DNA of 64,000 nucleotides, from positions 248,001 to 312,000 of the forward strand of contig SKCR01029095.1 of NCBI GenBank assembly GCA_019454045.1, read 5' to 3'. The position numbers and the translations under genes are program-made. This document shows, in pieces, positions 47,821 to 61,110 of this stretch (position 1 is the first letter of the stretch; every line of letters begins with the position of its first letter). The DNA comes from Zanthoxylum bungeanum. Taxonomy: Eukaryota > Streptophyta > Magnoliopsida > Sapindales > Rutaceae. Under the pieces are notes generated by a model. It made no database searches. It saw only the letters and a list, made by a program, of their open reading frames with translations, and was not told the origin of the DNA.

Positions 47821-50800
47821 ATGGTATCTTGAGCTTTGGTCAAGCATGAAAACTTTTAGGGTTTGAAATTGGGTAAAATCAATTGAAGCATGATTTGGCT
47901 CAATTGATTGATTAAGTATGCTTGTATGTTGATTAATTGAAGATGTGTATGTTCAATTTCATGAAATTGGATTGGATCCATTTTCCCCAAATTTTTGGAG
48001 TAGGCCGAAAATGATGAACCCTAATTTCTTGGTGATTTTTGTTTGTTTGATCATTGGATGACTTAAAACAAGTGGGTAATGTTGTTTTGAAGTTCAATTG
48101 GATTGAATTTTGATTTGGAACAATTTTCCCCAAATTAAAGGGCTTGGCCGAATTTGTGATGATTTTGAAATTCATTGTGGTTTTTGATTTTAATTCATTG
48201 GATGAGTTGAATTGATTTGGGAAATGATGATTGTGGATTCAATTGGATTGAAACCGAATCGGATTGAAAAACCTCTAATTGCCGAGAATAAAGTAGCATG
48301 TAAAAAGGGTTTGATTTTGATGAAATTGTGTTGGACACTATTTGATATTAAAGTGCATGATTAATTATGCTAATTATGTTTTTAGAAATATTAATTGGGT
48401 GGTTAATTATGTATTACACTTAGGTTAATTAATTATGGAATTTGGAATTTTATAAGTTAATTAATTTGGGCTTATTTTGGAAATTGGGCCTTAAAGGTTG
48501 TAATTGGGCTTTTGGGCTTGGTTGTACCAAGTTAGGTTTAGGACAATTTGGTTGGATCCAATTGGGCCCAAAACCGCATCCAAAAAGTCCAATTATGACT
48601 TAATGGACCTTAATTATTTAATTGGGCCTAATGGGCCAAAATTAATTTAAAGGCTTATGGGGTAACTCCCCGGATTGGACCTTGGTTATCTGTTTGACCC
48701 GAGTTGACCAAAGTCCACGCCTTAAGAAATTAATTAAAAGCCCATTGGACTTTAATTAAATAAACATTAGATGTTAATCGGCTTAGAGACCCGTTGCGAT
48801 TAAATTTGAAATTTAAGTCGTAAAGGTTCGTTAATAAAAGTGTAATATTTAATTTGGAATTAAATAGTGAATTAGAATTAAATGCATATTAAATTGGATT
48901 TAATGTTGTAGTTTAATTTAATTCAAGAATTCGTACTTTGAGTACTTATTCGCAAAACGAGTTTGACTCGTGCAAAAATCAAATCGTTGTTTGAACATTG
49001 GATGATCACTAATTATCAGATTAATTAATTGGATTAGATTGATTGATAACATGCTTATATGAATACATGGTTGCGATGCATGAATAATGTATATCAGATG
49101 GATATTAGTTGGGTGGGGCAATTTTTAGAAATTGTGTAATAAATTTGATTTATTAATTGGACCTGCGTGTCCAGCCTTATCACCTCTATTCTCATTGTAT
49201 TTCTCTTATCACCTATTCCCCTCAATGTAAATGAGGTTTCTTTAGAAGTGTAGTGTAACGGGTAGAAGTAAATACATGTGCTAGCTTTGGAGAGAGAAAA
49301 TGAGAGATTTGATCTAGGATCAATGTAAAGTATCCATCCGCATATCATTATTATTTTTATTCATATACGCTTTATTATGTGTTTAGAATGCATGTTTAAG
49401 GGTGTATGATGATGAGACCTTAACAAATATAATAAATTGGTTGCCAATTTGCACGCGAAAACCCTCGTTCAATATTAAGCGTATTTCCTTCCATTGAATG
49501 ATTCTCACTCAAGATCCGAGACATCATTGGTTTGTTGGCCAAAGTCAAGGCCTTTGTCTGTCGAAGATGTGTTTGAATCACGAAGGCTTTGTTCCATATT
49601 GGTGTCTTGTCCAAGTTGTGGTTTGTTGGCCAAACTCAAGACCACTTCTTGTCCATCGACATTGATTACGAAGCTTTCCATGGTCAATGGGTCGCACTTG
49701 ACTGGGATCACTAAGTTTGTTGTGCCAAAGCCAAGGCTTAGTTGATTCAGAGGAAAAAGGTTAGGTAATACATTGGATGTATTGGCATATATAAAATATA
49801 TGTTTCGGATTTGGATATCCCCCTACCGGATCTAGGAATTGGATTGGATCCAATTGATCTTAGAGATTTACCTAGTTAATTATCATACAATTTGTTGGCC
49901 AAAGTCAAGATTGTGTGATATTTAACGGGATCCTAGCCCACTAGGAAACACGGTTTCCCGAGTACTCGACAGAGGGTTAGAGGCTCGCCGAAAAATAGTG
50001 GGAGGCAAGAATTGAATTTGCAATACTCGTTCAATTACTCGCCACACGCGCTCATTCAAATTATTTCGTCGTTAGATTAAATGTTAGTTGGACTAATATT
50101 TAAATTGTTGTTTTAATTAACAGTTGGAATGTATTATAGTTGATTATATATAATTGGATTATATTAATCAATATATTTGAATTAATTAATTTCAGTTTAC
50201 AGTTGATTTTATAATTGGATTATAGTAATCAATGTAATTGAGGTTATTAATTTAGATTATATTTGATTATATAGTTGGACTATTATAATCATTATAATAA
50301 ATAGTACCACAAATCATTGATTAAATAGTTGGACTATTAGAATCAAGATATAAATGAAAGATTAGTGTTTAAGACATAATCCTGGGTGAAAATGTATTTA
50401 AACGACTTTAATTTTCAAATTGGGAATAAAGTTTCAGGATGGTCCTGAAAAATAATAAGTTACTTTATTTGATAAAATAACGTATTATGCCTAAAGCCTG
50501 GAGTTAAGCAAATAAGTGGAACATGATATTTGGAATATTCATGTAATGATAACTTAAGTGCTTAATCCATTAAGCTTGTCGCGATATAGACTCCTTAATT
50601 TCTTTATCAGAACTAAAGATTAGATTCTTAAAGTATGATACTGAAATTGAAGGATCTTTATAAATCTAAAATTAGATTTTAGAAGTAAAAATTGCAATAA
50701 ATAATTCTTGGAGAATTAATGACTAATCTCAAGGAGATAAAGTCAAAGTTTGCAATTAGACAAGTAGCGCAAGACGCACCTTACTTCGATATTCTAGAAA

Positions 50801-52500
50801 CCCGAGGCTTGGCCAAAGGCTACTGGAATGTTGAAAATGGCAAATGCAAAATCATTATAATCTTCTAGGAAGATAAAAGGACATATCCTAAGAAGGAATT
50901 GAAGACGAGCAAGGCTCTGACTTCAAATATGATTGTCATAATTATGTTCGCAGCTAGTATTAAAATTAGGTTTTAGATACTTAGTGTGATACATAAAATA
51001 TATGTATTGATGTTCAGAATATGTTTTGAACAGGATACTGACTTCAATTGAGATTTATCTGCAAATTGAAAACGGGACGAAGTCGCTGTTTTACTGTAGA
51101 TACCTGAATTTAGAAACTACCTTCAGGTGTGTACCTAAATTAGGAAACTGTTATAATGCAGCTAGTTTGACTAGATATATTATCTCTATATCAGTGTTTA
51201 ACCCGCTGCGGGTGAACCTTTATATTCTAGAACACTAAAGTGTTTCATATATAAAGATGATATTGAGATAAACGCATTGATGTGAATACATCATTTATAT
51301 TTTGAATATAAATTCTTAAGACGATCTTATTATTAAATATTATAATAATTTTAATCTGCACTATGTATATGTTGTGGATATTATATATCATGATATTTTA
51401 TCATAAGTTTGAATTTTTTTTATGACAATAGCTCAAACTGATTCGATCAGTTAAGAAACTTAAATGTGGCATAGTTGTCAGGGACACTATTAAATAGAAT
51501 CGTATATCCACACTTTCGAAGAGTGGGTACTAGGACTAATTTGATTTCATTCAAATAAAGACTACGAATCTAGTTTATTGGGCAAGTGCCTAAAACACAT
51601 TTACTTGGTAAAAGTGTAAATGCACCGACCTGTTAGCCCTACTTCATAGTGAAGCAATTGGGCCCATGTCTAACTAGCCTAGAATGGGATATGAATATTT
51701 GTGACTTGTACGGATGTGGCATCACGTTATGGTTATGTGTTTCTTTTGAAACACAAATCGGAAACTCTTAGAGTTTCGACACGAAGTAGACAAACAGATC
51801 GGCTAAAGTATTAAACCGTCACGCTAAAACCGTAATGGAAATACTCAAGCAATAAGTTTCTCGTATACTTGAAAGAGTATAGTATTTTTTCAATGAGGAC
51901 TCCTCCCGGAACACGTCAGTTTGACGGTGTGTCCGAACAGGATTAACCAAATTTTGTTAGACATAATAAGGTTAATCACGAGTCGCTCTGAGCTACCATT
52001 TCCTTCAACGGATAAGCATAAACAGTGCAGAACTTATTTTGAATAAGGTTCCATAATATCTGTTTGACAGATAACATATTAGATTTGAATGGGAAAGAAA
52101 TCGAGTTTCATATTCCTGTTAAATTTGGGTATGCTAGGCATATGTTTGGATGATACCAAACTAAAACCCAAATAGGATAAGTGCCAAATGTAGGTTATCC
52201 TAGGGATACCATAAGTATTGTACTTATACAACTCACGAGAGAACAATTAGATTGTTGCTCACCATGCGGTTTTCCTAAGAGGAATACCGATAGCAGTGGT
52301 AAGTGGGAGGATAGTAAAACTCGATGAAAATCGGAGTAATACTATTCCTAGCACCGAGTCCTAATGGAACACAAATAGTTCATCAAGGATGAGACTATTA
52401 CCAATAATCTTCAAATACACAATAACAACGTAGGTCGGAAAGAATCAGAAAACAACCTGGGGTATGTGTTTCTGATCTCACCTCATAAAGATGTTTATCT
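47821..52500 (+). other. element F interior without coding capacity
   Basis: An AT-rich stretch of about 4.7 kb with no long frame. TTTGTTGGCCAAAGTCAAG occurs at 49531-49549 and 49891-49909, with variants near 49622 and 49715. Gag should lie in the left part, but no conserved gag motif could be read. Confidence 0.55.
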
Positions 52501-53817
52501 TATTGAGGAACACCAACTGACTACGTATAAGGAAGTGATACAAGGTATCGACTCCCTATTATGGCAAAGTGCCATAAAGTCCGAAATGGATTCCATGTAT
52601 ACCAACTATGTTTAGACACTAGTTGATGTACCGCAAGACATTGTGCCTATTGGTACTATAAGTCTTCAAGGAAGACATACGTGGATGGCAACATACTAAC
52701 GTACTAAGCTAGGCTTGTAGCGAAAAGGTAGAGTTATCAACATTGTGTTGATTACGACGAAACCTTTTACCTGTTGCCATGGTAAATCCATTTGGATAAT
52801 GCTTGCTAATGCTGCATGTTTCATTCATGAAATGTGGTAGCTGAATGCCAAAACAGTTTTCCTTAACCGAAACCTTTCAGAGGATGTTTACAACATCCTG
52901 ACGGTTTTGTCGAACCATAACAAGCAAACTAGGTTTGCAGGTTATTCGATCCATGTTTGGATTGAAGCAAGCATTAGGTTCTTGGAATTATCGTTTTGAT
53001 GTAATCATAATGATTTATGATTTAATTCAAAACGAAATGATTCTTGTGTATATAAGAGGGTTAGTGGGAGCGCACTGACAGTGGTTGTCCTATATAAAAT
53101 AATGATAATATATCATTTCTTGGAAATGATATTCCCATAAAATAACTATCGGCGAAAGCTTGGCTTTCGAAATACTCTCCGAGAAACCATACATTGAAAA
53201 ATGTACATGACCTGGTGTCGCATACGCTTTGAGCATATGGATTCACAAACAGGCCAATCCGAGTGATATTCACTGGATTGATGTTAAGAACATCCGTTAG
53301 TATCTTAGAGAACTAAGGATGTTGTCTTAGTCTATGGAGAGGAGAACTTGAAGTGACTGGGATCACTGTAGCAAGTTTCATTAACCGATAAAGACGACTA
53401 AAAGTCGCAACGGTACTATACAGTTTGAATAACGATACAGTGAGCTTAAATCTTCCAAGCAAGATACTGTTACCAAATAAACAACAAATGCGGGTTAATT
53501 ACAGCAGCTGAAGCAGCAATAGAAGCCATCCAGGTCAATAACATATCTAATTAGATTAGATATAGTTCTGTTAGCAGCTGAGCTAGGCGTCAGCACAGGC
53601 TAAAGAATTAATGGTCTCATCAACGATCCAGATACATACTTCGATATTCATCTGATTCGTTCGGATCATACATCGTGGCGATGTGATGATCGAATAAATC
53701 GCATCAGACGATAATCATGGAAATCCGCTGACAAAAGCTTTTCTCAGCAATTTGAGCCAACCGTACATAGTTCGGGTGTCAGAGACTCGAGTGACTGGCT
53801 ATAGGCCAAGTGGAGAT
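52500..53817 (+). pseudogene. element F: relic of copia reverse transcriptase/RNase H
   Basis: Plus-strand fragments in changing frames: SAIKSEMDSMYTNYV, TLVDVPQDIVPIGT, a relic of the YDETF region, then LGNDIP and ESRSAEA-like remnants up to the purine tract. Stops occur every few dozen codons. The order fits copia RT-RNase H, but no catalytic box survives. Confidence 0.65.
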
Positions 53818-55894
53818 TGTTGGACAATTATGACCCATAGCGTCACTATTTGTACAGATCATGGTGTTGTTGTACAAATTAACTATGTGACAAAGGAGAT
53901 TGCACTCTTATCATTTGTGATTAGATCACCTAGATATATAAATGATGAGAGGTCCCTATGATTTGTTCCTGGACAGAGAATGATATGAGACAGTATCAGT
54001 CCACGTAGGATAAATCATTAAATATCCCTAGTCAGAGTATTATCGAGATTAGACATCGATAAATATGTAAAATACTAGTATTACACTTGTACGCGTTTGT
54101 GAGGGCACAACGGCATAGTTCTCATATATTTGGGTATAGGATACTAATTGCAAGTGTAATAGGAGGTTGTGTTTTCCGATGGTACGGGAAACAGCTTCGC
54201 TCTGGATAGACCCCCGCGGAATCCCATTGGTAGTATGACTATGTGTCTATGGGAGTCTGCATTCAGGGTAGGTGTATTTGGTCTTAACCTGAGACTTGCA
54301 CCGCTAATACATACGACAATCAATATACTTTAGTTGAGGTCGTCCAGGGCTTTAACAGGTTCTGTGTACGCCGATACTGGGTATATTGGGAATCGTAGTG
54401 TGTTGGGTGTGATGTCAAGACGGAAGTGTCACTCCAGTCATATGGAGATGATGGTCACGTAGGATACGAAACTCGTTCTCTTAAATGCTCGAGCTATCGG
54501 GATATTATGACTAGGTCATGTATATCCGATTATAGAGACTAGTTGCCAGACATCCGATATGTGCTTCGTACGGGGCAGACACAATTCCAGCCCCAGGCCT
54601 AGCACATGAACATTCGATACTGGACAGAAATACGCAATACTTCGGTATACTACGCTTGATATAGATCACATATTCCTATAAGGATATTTCTGGAGAATTG
54701 GGTAGGCATGGCGCTTTGCTAGAAGCCAACCTTGCCTTGTAAATCGGTACAAACGTAGTACGAGGTACTTACATGTTCGGATAGTCCAACGACCGTATTT
54801 ACTGCCAACATATCCGGGGATCTCATGGGTTGCTTCCCGAAGATTCACCGATGACGTATAACTCGCACTTTATTAATCTGGGATTAATTAGAAGAGAGAA
54901 AATTAATCTGGATTAATTAAGGAGATATTTTATCTGGGATAAAATATTAATTAAAGAGAGAGAACGATTAATTTGGAATTAATCGATAAAATAATATATT
55001 CGATATATTATACGAAATTGGATTTCGACGCGGAATTGAAATTAGATTTTAATTCGGGCGAACGAATTAATTTAGAATTAATTCGTTAGCGACGTGAATC
55101 GTGATTTCACTAGGCGTAATCATTTAATTACGACGCGACACAAAATTCATTAATTTGGAATTAGAGAACCCGAGCCCGTGATTATTTGCGAGCGCATTCG
55201 CATTTCGAATTCGAGTGCGGCACGCAAGTCAAATCGAGTGTCAAATCGCTAGTCACATCAAATGTCACTTTGAGTGATGTGACAAGTTGTCACTTGATTT
55301 GAGTGATTGATGTGGTAGTTGAAAAGCAATAATGACTTTTGCTTTTTGACTTTTGCATTTAAGAAAAAGTAGAAATTTGGTAAATGGTTTATTATATTTT
55401 GAAAATATATAAACTAAATACACACTTTTTTATTCTTAACCTACCTTTTCTCTCTCTCTTGCATACGGTTTCTTTGAGAAACCATTTTCCCTCTTTTTCT
55501 CTCTTCTCCCTCTCTCGGCTTTGAGCCAAATTTCTTCTCAAAATTTCTGGTTTGACCGAACATGAAGAAGAAGGAGAAGTGCTAGCACACCTTGGGTTAT
55601 ATTATGGTGATAGGGAAACTAACACATGAGCTTGGATTTATTTTTGGAGCTTGAAGCTTTAAGCTTCCATGAAGGTCTCTCATGGCCGATTTTGGAGGAG
55701 CCAAAACAGCCCCCCACCGAGCATCACAGCAGCTCAAGGAGCACAAAACCGAGCTTCATGGAGGAGGACAAGTGGTTTTGTTCTTCCTAGCATCAAACCA
55801 TTCAATGTGAGTATGTATTCCGCCTTACTCCTTGAAGTATTCATGTGTTTTTCTTGCTTGTTTGATGATCCTTGGACCTAATTAGAAACCAACA
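53818..55894 (+). repeat. 3' LTR of element F
   Basis: 2,077 bp, same termini as the 5' copy. It carries a small deletion near 55258 relative to the 5' LTR (one of two adjacent TCAAG/CGTCAAATC units). Confidence 0.92.
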
Positions 55895-55899
55895 GTATT

Positions 55900-56071
55900 A
55901 GCTCCAGTAAATCTCCAACATGGTGTCCAACACCTTGAAATAGGGCATTTGTCATATTTCTTTGGATACATAACTCATAAATCGGATAAGGATCTAAGGT
56001 AAGATTTTCAATCAAACCATATTTTACCAATTCGGATACACGTCTAACACATATGTGGCCCAATCTCATAT
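55900..56071 (-). pseudogene. GAG-pre-integrase fragment of copia E
   Basis: Minus strand: HMRLGHICVRRVSELVKYGL, then CIQRNMTNALF and GDLLELI. This is the copia GAG-pre-integrase region, ending exactly where element F inserted. The preceding residues (ELW) lie on the far side of insertion G at 59053, which confirms that the pieces belong together. Confidence 0.85.
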
Positions 56072-56699
56072 GCCATTGTGGGACACAGAAACTGGGTGAC
56101 TCATGCTGTTCCGGGCTTGCGGCCCGGTTGGGAGTACGGAGTAGCTCGCGGGGGACTAAACCGGAGAAAATGGAGTCGCCACCCGGCGTGAATCGGGAAA
56201 ATAATTTAAGGCCGCACTCACCCCTCGCAAGGGAAGACCTCAAACTGTTGGGTTCGGAATGGTCCCTTACTTATGCCACTTGTAATGAAATGATTTATGC
56301 AATAACTTAGCCAAGCCTAAGCAACATATTTCCAAGAATATTCTACTTCTAAGTTCACATGCATGAAACTAATCATCATACGGCAAACACACGATATCAC
56401 ACAACAATCTCATGAACATGTTGAATCATCAAACACGAAAAATAAATAATAACCTAATCATAAACATAGAGAAACACCTATTGCGAAAGGAGATGACAAG
56501 ATCGTGCATAGAGGAATAACATACTAATGGCTAAATCATGCTTGAACACAATCTTACGAACACATCAAATGGATGAATGTGGAAATACAAATGAATGATA
56601 ATAGCGAAAGTATCAATAATGGAATGGCATGGTTAATTACATAATACATGAGAAATCGCCCAAGAATCAATCATGCATGAAATGTGGTGAAAATGACTC

Positions 56700-57170
56700 A
56701 GTTCAGTGTATGCACGTTCGTGTAGCGTTCGTAAACGCTTTCGAACGGTAAACAGAAGGTTCGCGTTCGTGTAGCGTTTGAGAACGTGTTCGAACGGGAC
56801 AAGACCTGATGAAACAAAATGCATGCGCGTTCGAGTGGCGTTAGTCAACGCGTTTGAATGGTAAACAGAAGGTTCACGTTCGTATAGCGTTCGAGAACGC
56901 GTTCGAACAGGACAAGACCTGATGAAACAAAATGCATGCGCGTTTGAGTAGCGTTAGTAAACGCGCTCGAACGGTAAACAGAAGGTTCGCGTTCGTATAA
57001 TATTCAAGAACGCGTTCGAACGGGACAAGACCTGATGCATGATAAAACGAAGAAAACACCCGCGCGTTCGAGTAGCATTCGTAAACACGTTCGAACGGTA
57101 AACAGAAGGTTCGTGTTCGTATAGCGTTCGTGAACGTGTTCGAACGGGACCAAACCTGATGCATGATAGA
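56700..57170. repeat. ~110-bp tandem repeat with CGTTCGAACG palindromes
   Basis: About four units, each with AACGGTAAACAGAAGGTTC and GAACGCGTTCGAACGGGAC-type blocks, then AAGACCTGATG. Each unit holds two related half-repeats with palindromic CGTTCGAACG-like cores. It lies inside insertion G. Confidence 0.88.
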
Positions 57171-57239
57171 CGACGCACCACATACATAGATAAGAAAATC
57201 CACAATGTAGGACATCGTGTGCCCGACTGAACTCATTCC

Positions 57240-57700
57240 CATTCAATCGGGTGCACCTCGTCCGGCGCGGCAAAACATCGTGGTAAAGGTAGCCTTTAGG
57301 AATTTTCCCTCGAATAGAGGACCTTGAATCCACCCTAGTTAGCCCATGTGCAGAAGAATGCAATGCATGCGTAAATAAAGCAACGATATGCAAATGGTAA
57401 ATGAAATAATAAAAGGCGCGGCAAAACATCGTGGTAAAGGTAACCTTCAGGCATTTTCCCTCGAATAGAGGACCTTGAATCCACCCTAGTTAGCCCATGC
57501 GCATTATGTTACCATGCATATAAAATGAAGACAACAATAATATATGACCTCGTATGCTCGATTAAACAAATCTCACATTCAATCAAACATACTCCGTCCG
57601 GCGCGGCAAAGTATTGGCGTAAAGGTATCCTTTTGGACTTTTCTTCCCTCAAACAGAGAACCTTTAGACCAACATACTAATCCCATGCGCACTACATCAT
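57240..57700. repeat. three diverged repeats with GGCGCGGCAAA start
   Basis: Units near 57262, 57415 and 57600 share GGCGCGGCAAA, GGTAAAGGTA-like, TTTTCCCTCGAATAGAGGACC and TAGCCCATG blocks. The third is clearly diverged. Spacing is about 155-185 bp. Confidence 0.8.
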
Positions 57701-59052
57701 CAATACACAAACAAATAATGTGCAGAAAGTAAAGCGAAATACAAAATGCGGATAATAAACAATCAAGATAAAATGAAGCGAGATATGTGCCGTTTACTCA
57801 AGTTGTACGTTGAGTTGTATCCCAAGTACAGACCGCACTACCGTCCATTCGGATTCGGCTACGGAATTTACGTCTGGGTTTCCATCCTATATACCACAAG
57901 AGACGACACATTTCCCATTCATTCAAGGGTCACAACACACATCCACAAGCGACTCTCATGTGAAGAAAATAAATAAAACAGTTAAGAGATGAATAAAAAT
58001 GAATAATAGAAGTGCCCTCAGGTCTAACCTTTTAAATCGCCTCTCGGAGGTACGAGACACGATCGTCGGAAGGGTTAACGCTCCGCAACTCCTCCAGTTC
58101 ACTGGTCCACTGCTTCCTTTCGCTGTTTCGTTGTTTGGACCGCTGTCTTTACTCCGTTTCGCTGCTATTTTTGCTGTTTTATTCTGGTCACTGTTTTTGG
58201 TGTATTAATGGACTGTTTTTCACGGTTTTGAGGGGGTAGGGGCTGCTGTTTTGTGCAGTTGTTTAAGGGTTTTAAAGTGCAGTTTTTGTTCACTATTTTA
58301 GGTGATTTTAGCTACTGTTTCGGGGTGTTTGGGTTGCTGTTTTGGTTGGTGATTTTCGGTGGTGGATGGTGTTTAGGGGGGTGTATACTCGGTTCTTGAG
58401 AGTGAAGAAGGAGAAGAGAAATTATTTGTTTGCTTACTCTTGTTAATGGGCGTGAATGGCTAGAAGTTTTTTTGTGTGAATGAGCTATGGTTTGGATGTG
58501 TGGTGAATGCTTCTTTTTATAGGCAAAGGCTAGGGTTTCTTCTTGTTTGAAAAGGAATGAATCAATTAGTGTCTTACAAGGAAAGTCTAATATTTGATGG
58601 AGGGACATGTCTTGGCTAGATTAGGAATATGATATATTTAATTTGTTTTGTTTAGGCATGAGATTTGTTTAGTTAGGAATATAATATACTTGATTGATTT
58701 TAATTAGGCATGATTTTATTTGATATTATTTTAATTTGATATATGATTTTTAGATTTTATTTAATTCCCCATGTGTAAATATGCATTTTATTAATTTGGA
58801 TGTGTTTCAAGTGGGCTTGGGCGTGAATGGGCTTGGTGTGGGCGTGTGGCTTGCGGGGGTTTTTTGGGCTAAAGTGCTTTAAAACGGAAGTCCAACAAGC
58901 AAACCCGAAGCATAACAAGCGAATAAAATTTAACAAAATCATGATTCCCTTCCGACGTCTGTTTCCCGCGACTTCCTCGACTTAAAAGGTAGTGTCTCCA
59001 AATGAGACTCATCATAGGGACTTATATGCAAAAATATAGTGCCTACAGCCAT

Positions 59053-59500
59053 AATTCAGTATTATTTAATTCATACTTCCTACTTGTATTTTTCTCTATA
59101 TTAAAGACATCTCTACATGTTTCCAAAATATAGTGATCGTTGATAAAGAACATTCACATTTCAATAAATTTTCTTTATCATACAAATATAAAGTTTCATC
59201 CTTAATGTTTATTTTATATCTATCTTTATCTAATATTGGCAGTGATATTATTTGTCTGATATTTGAGGGAACATAATAACAGTCATGTAAATCTAATTTA
59301 CATCCATTTGGGAGATCTAGAACAACAATTCATATGGCCTTGACATCCAATGTCTCGCCATTGCCAACTCTAAGCTGGATCTCCCCTTTATTTAGCCTTT
59401 TTTAACCCTCATTTCATGTAGGGAACTGTAAATATAAGTAGGACTGCCAATGTCTAACACCCATCCACTATTTACATCTAAGGCTAATAGGATGTCAATA
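59053..59500 (-). pseudogene. copia E protease region
   Basis: Minus-strand sequence between gag and GAG-pre-integrase, where copia protease is expected. LALDVNSGWVLDIGS (near 59450-59490) resembles the active-site surroundings. The frame is broken repeatedly, so only the position and this short stretch support the call. Confidence 0.5.
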
Positions 59501-59539
59501 ATTGGAAAAATACAAAACGTGCCTGAGGGTCCTGCTTTT

Positions 59540-60342
59540 CCTTTTAGTTCTGGACAGTCATTCTTCCAGTGTCCAGACTTCTTACATTGTATACATTGAT
59601 CACGAGCTACTTTCAGTTTTGCGCTTCTTGAAGTTCTTCTTTGATATCATCTTCTTCCCCATTTTGATTTTCTTTGACTTCCCAAAAGTCTTTGAAGAGC
59701 CAACTCCACCATGGAGATATAGTGTGGGGTTATCTTTCTTCAAATCTTGCTCTGCCGTACGTAGCATGTTATGAAGTTCTTCGTAAGTGGCTTGCATCGA
59801 ATGCATATGGAAATTTAATACAAAACCAGCATAAAAACCGGACAAATAAGACCGAATCAAATTACGGCCCAACTGTTCATCAAACACAATGCTTTGTCGT
59901 TCCAGATATCGAATCTGGTCGATCATGTTCAAAACATGAGTGCGTAGCTCCTCCCTCCTTGAGTTTAGCATGGAACAATTCCTTAGACCTTCGATAACGT
60001 TCCATTTCTAGATTTGCCTCGAACAACTCCTTGAGTATTCGCATGATGCTCTAAGCATCTGGTACTTCAATGTACTGTCTCAGCAAATCTGGAACCATCA
60101 ATCCCAAGATGTAGGATTTCACCTTCAGGTTATCATTCTTCCATCTATCAAAAGTTTCTCGCTCTTCTGGAGTGGAGTCAGGATCGATATCAACAGGCAG
60201 TGGATTGATCGTGACATAAGTCAACTTTTCATACTTCAAGACAAGGCGTACCGCGTATGTTCATTTCCCATTCGAAATAGTTTTTGGCTCCTTTTAGCTT
60301 ATAGGAATCCAAAAGTTTCATCAATGGATTAACGGCAGCCAT
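59540..60342 (-). pseudogene. copia E gag
   Basis: ATG at 60340-60342 (MAAVNPLMKLLDSYKLKGAK) is followed by an early stop near 60238 and by LKVKSYILGLMVPDLLRQY. Next come LRTHVLNMIDQIRYLERQ and IRSYLSGFYAGFVLNFHMH, the copia gag/UBN2 pattern. A basic stretch and a zinc knuckle (CIQCKKSGHWKNDC, near 59555-59595) end it. Several frames are involved. Confidence 0.8.
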
Positions 60343-61110
60343 CTACAATACAACGTTTTTGAGTAATAGCAGAACATTTTTCATTTCAAAAGTGATAACA
60401 CTAATTGATTATGGAATTTTATATCTATTAGGGCCCTCCTACTACTTTACGTAATTTTGTAATCTCCCTTAACGGAAAAATAGAAATTTGACTATCAAAA
60501 TTTCATAGCGGAAAGTGGATCCCATGACATTTACTCCAGCCTCAAACTATTGACGATATTGGCCTTTGTAAACTCATTAGGTAGACCTCCAAGGTCAATC
60601 ACTTCATGTGACTCCTAGTTTGGTCCTGAACCCTTTCTTATCCTCACATTAATAACGATATTAGATTAAGACGTATTCTAGGTGTATACTTGTCAATGTG
60701 CACTAATGAGCTTCGTATGCACACCCTCACACTAATGACGATATTGGGTGACTGCGTTAACTCATCACGCTATCTAATATTTTACCGGAGTGACCTAAGT
60801 TCCGAGCACTTATACCCTCACACTAATGACGATATTGGATATAAGTAGTAAGAACCCACTCATCTCTGTATTGACAAGATGGACCATCTAATAATGCTCC
60901 AACATTATTAATACTATTACTTAATTAAAGTAATCACCTAATCACATGAGATTTATGACAATCAAGTCATTAACTTAATTAGGTCAAATTTTTAATTTAA
61001 AACATACAATACATATCCAATATGTCTTATGCATAATTAAATTAAAATTACTATGGCATAGATTCAAAAATATGTGTTGTGTGGTTAAATCTTCGCTACT
61101 GATACTGTTA
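60343..61110 (-). other. copia E leader with repeated motif and degenerate primer-binding site
   Basis: CTAATGACGATATTGG or close variants occur near 60548, 60650, 60731 and 60824. The end next to the LTR (61093-61110) reads, on the minus strand, ACAGTATCAGTAGCGAAG, a degraded match to the initiator-tRNA site. Confidence 0.6.

Larger units (their letters stand above)
45732..55899 (+). mobile_element. element F: LTR retrotransposon with 2.08-kb LTRs and TSD GTATT
   Basis: The element is 45737-55894, with GTATT at 45732-45736 and 55895-55899. LTRs are 45737-47820 and 53818-55894. The primer-binding site TGGTATCTTGAGC is at 47822-47834, and the purine tract (aagtggagat) ends at 53817. Degenerate copia-type reverse transcriptase near 52540-52800 assigns it to Ty1/copia. 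Coding capacity is lost. It inserted into copia E between its GAG-pre-integrase and integrase regions. Confidence 0.92.
56072..59052 (-). mobile_element. insertion G: 2,971-bp solo-LTR-like element with TSD GCCAT
   Basis: The element is 56077-59047, beginning TGTGGGACAC and ending GTGCCTACA on the plus strand, flanked by GCCAT at 56072-56076 and 59048-59052. No internal copy of its ends is seen, so it is not a two-LTR element. On the minus strand, TATAAAAA at 58514-58521 suggests an LTR promoter with a long transcribed part. GGTGGCGACTCC (minus, near 56175), common near plant gypsy leader sequences, hints at a gypsy origin. Best call: solo LTR or LTR-only derivative. Confidence 0.75.
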
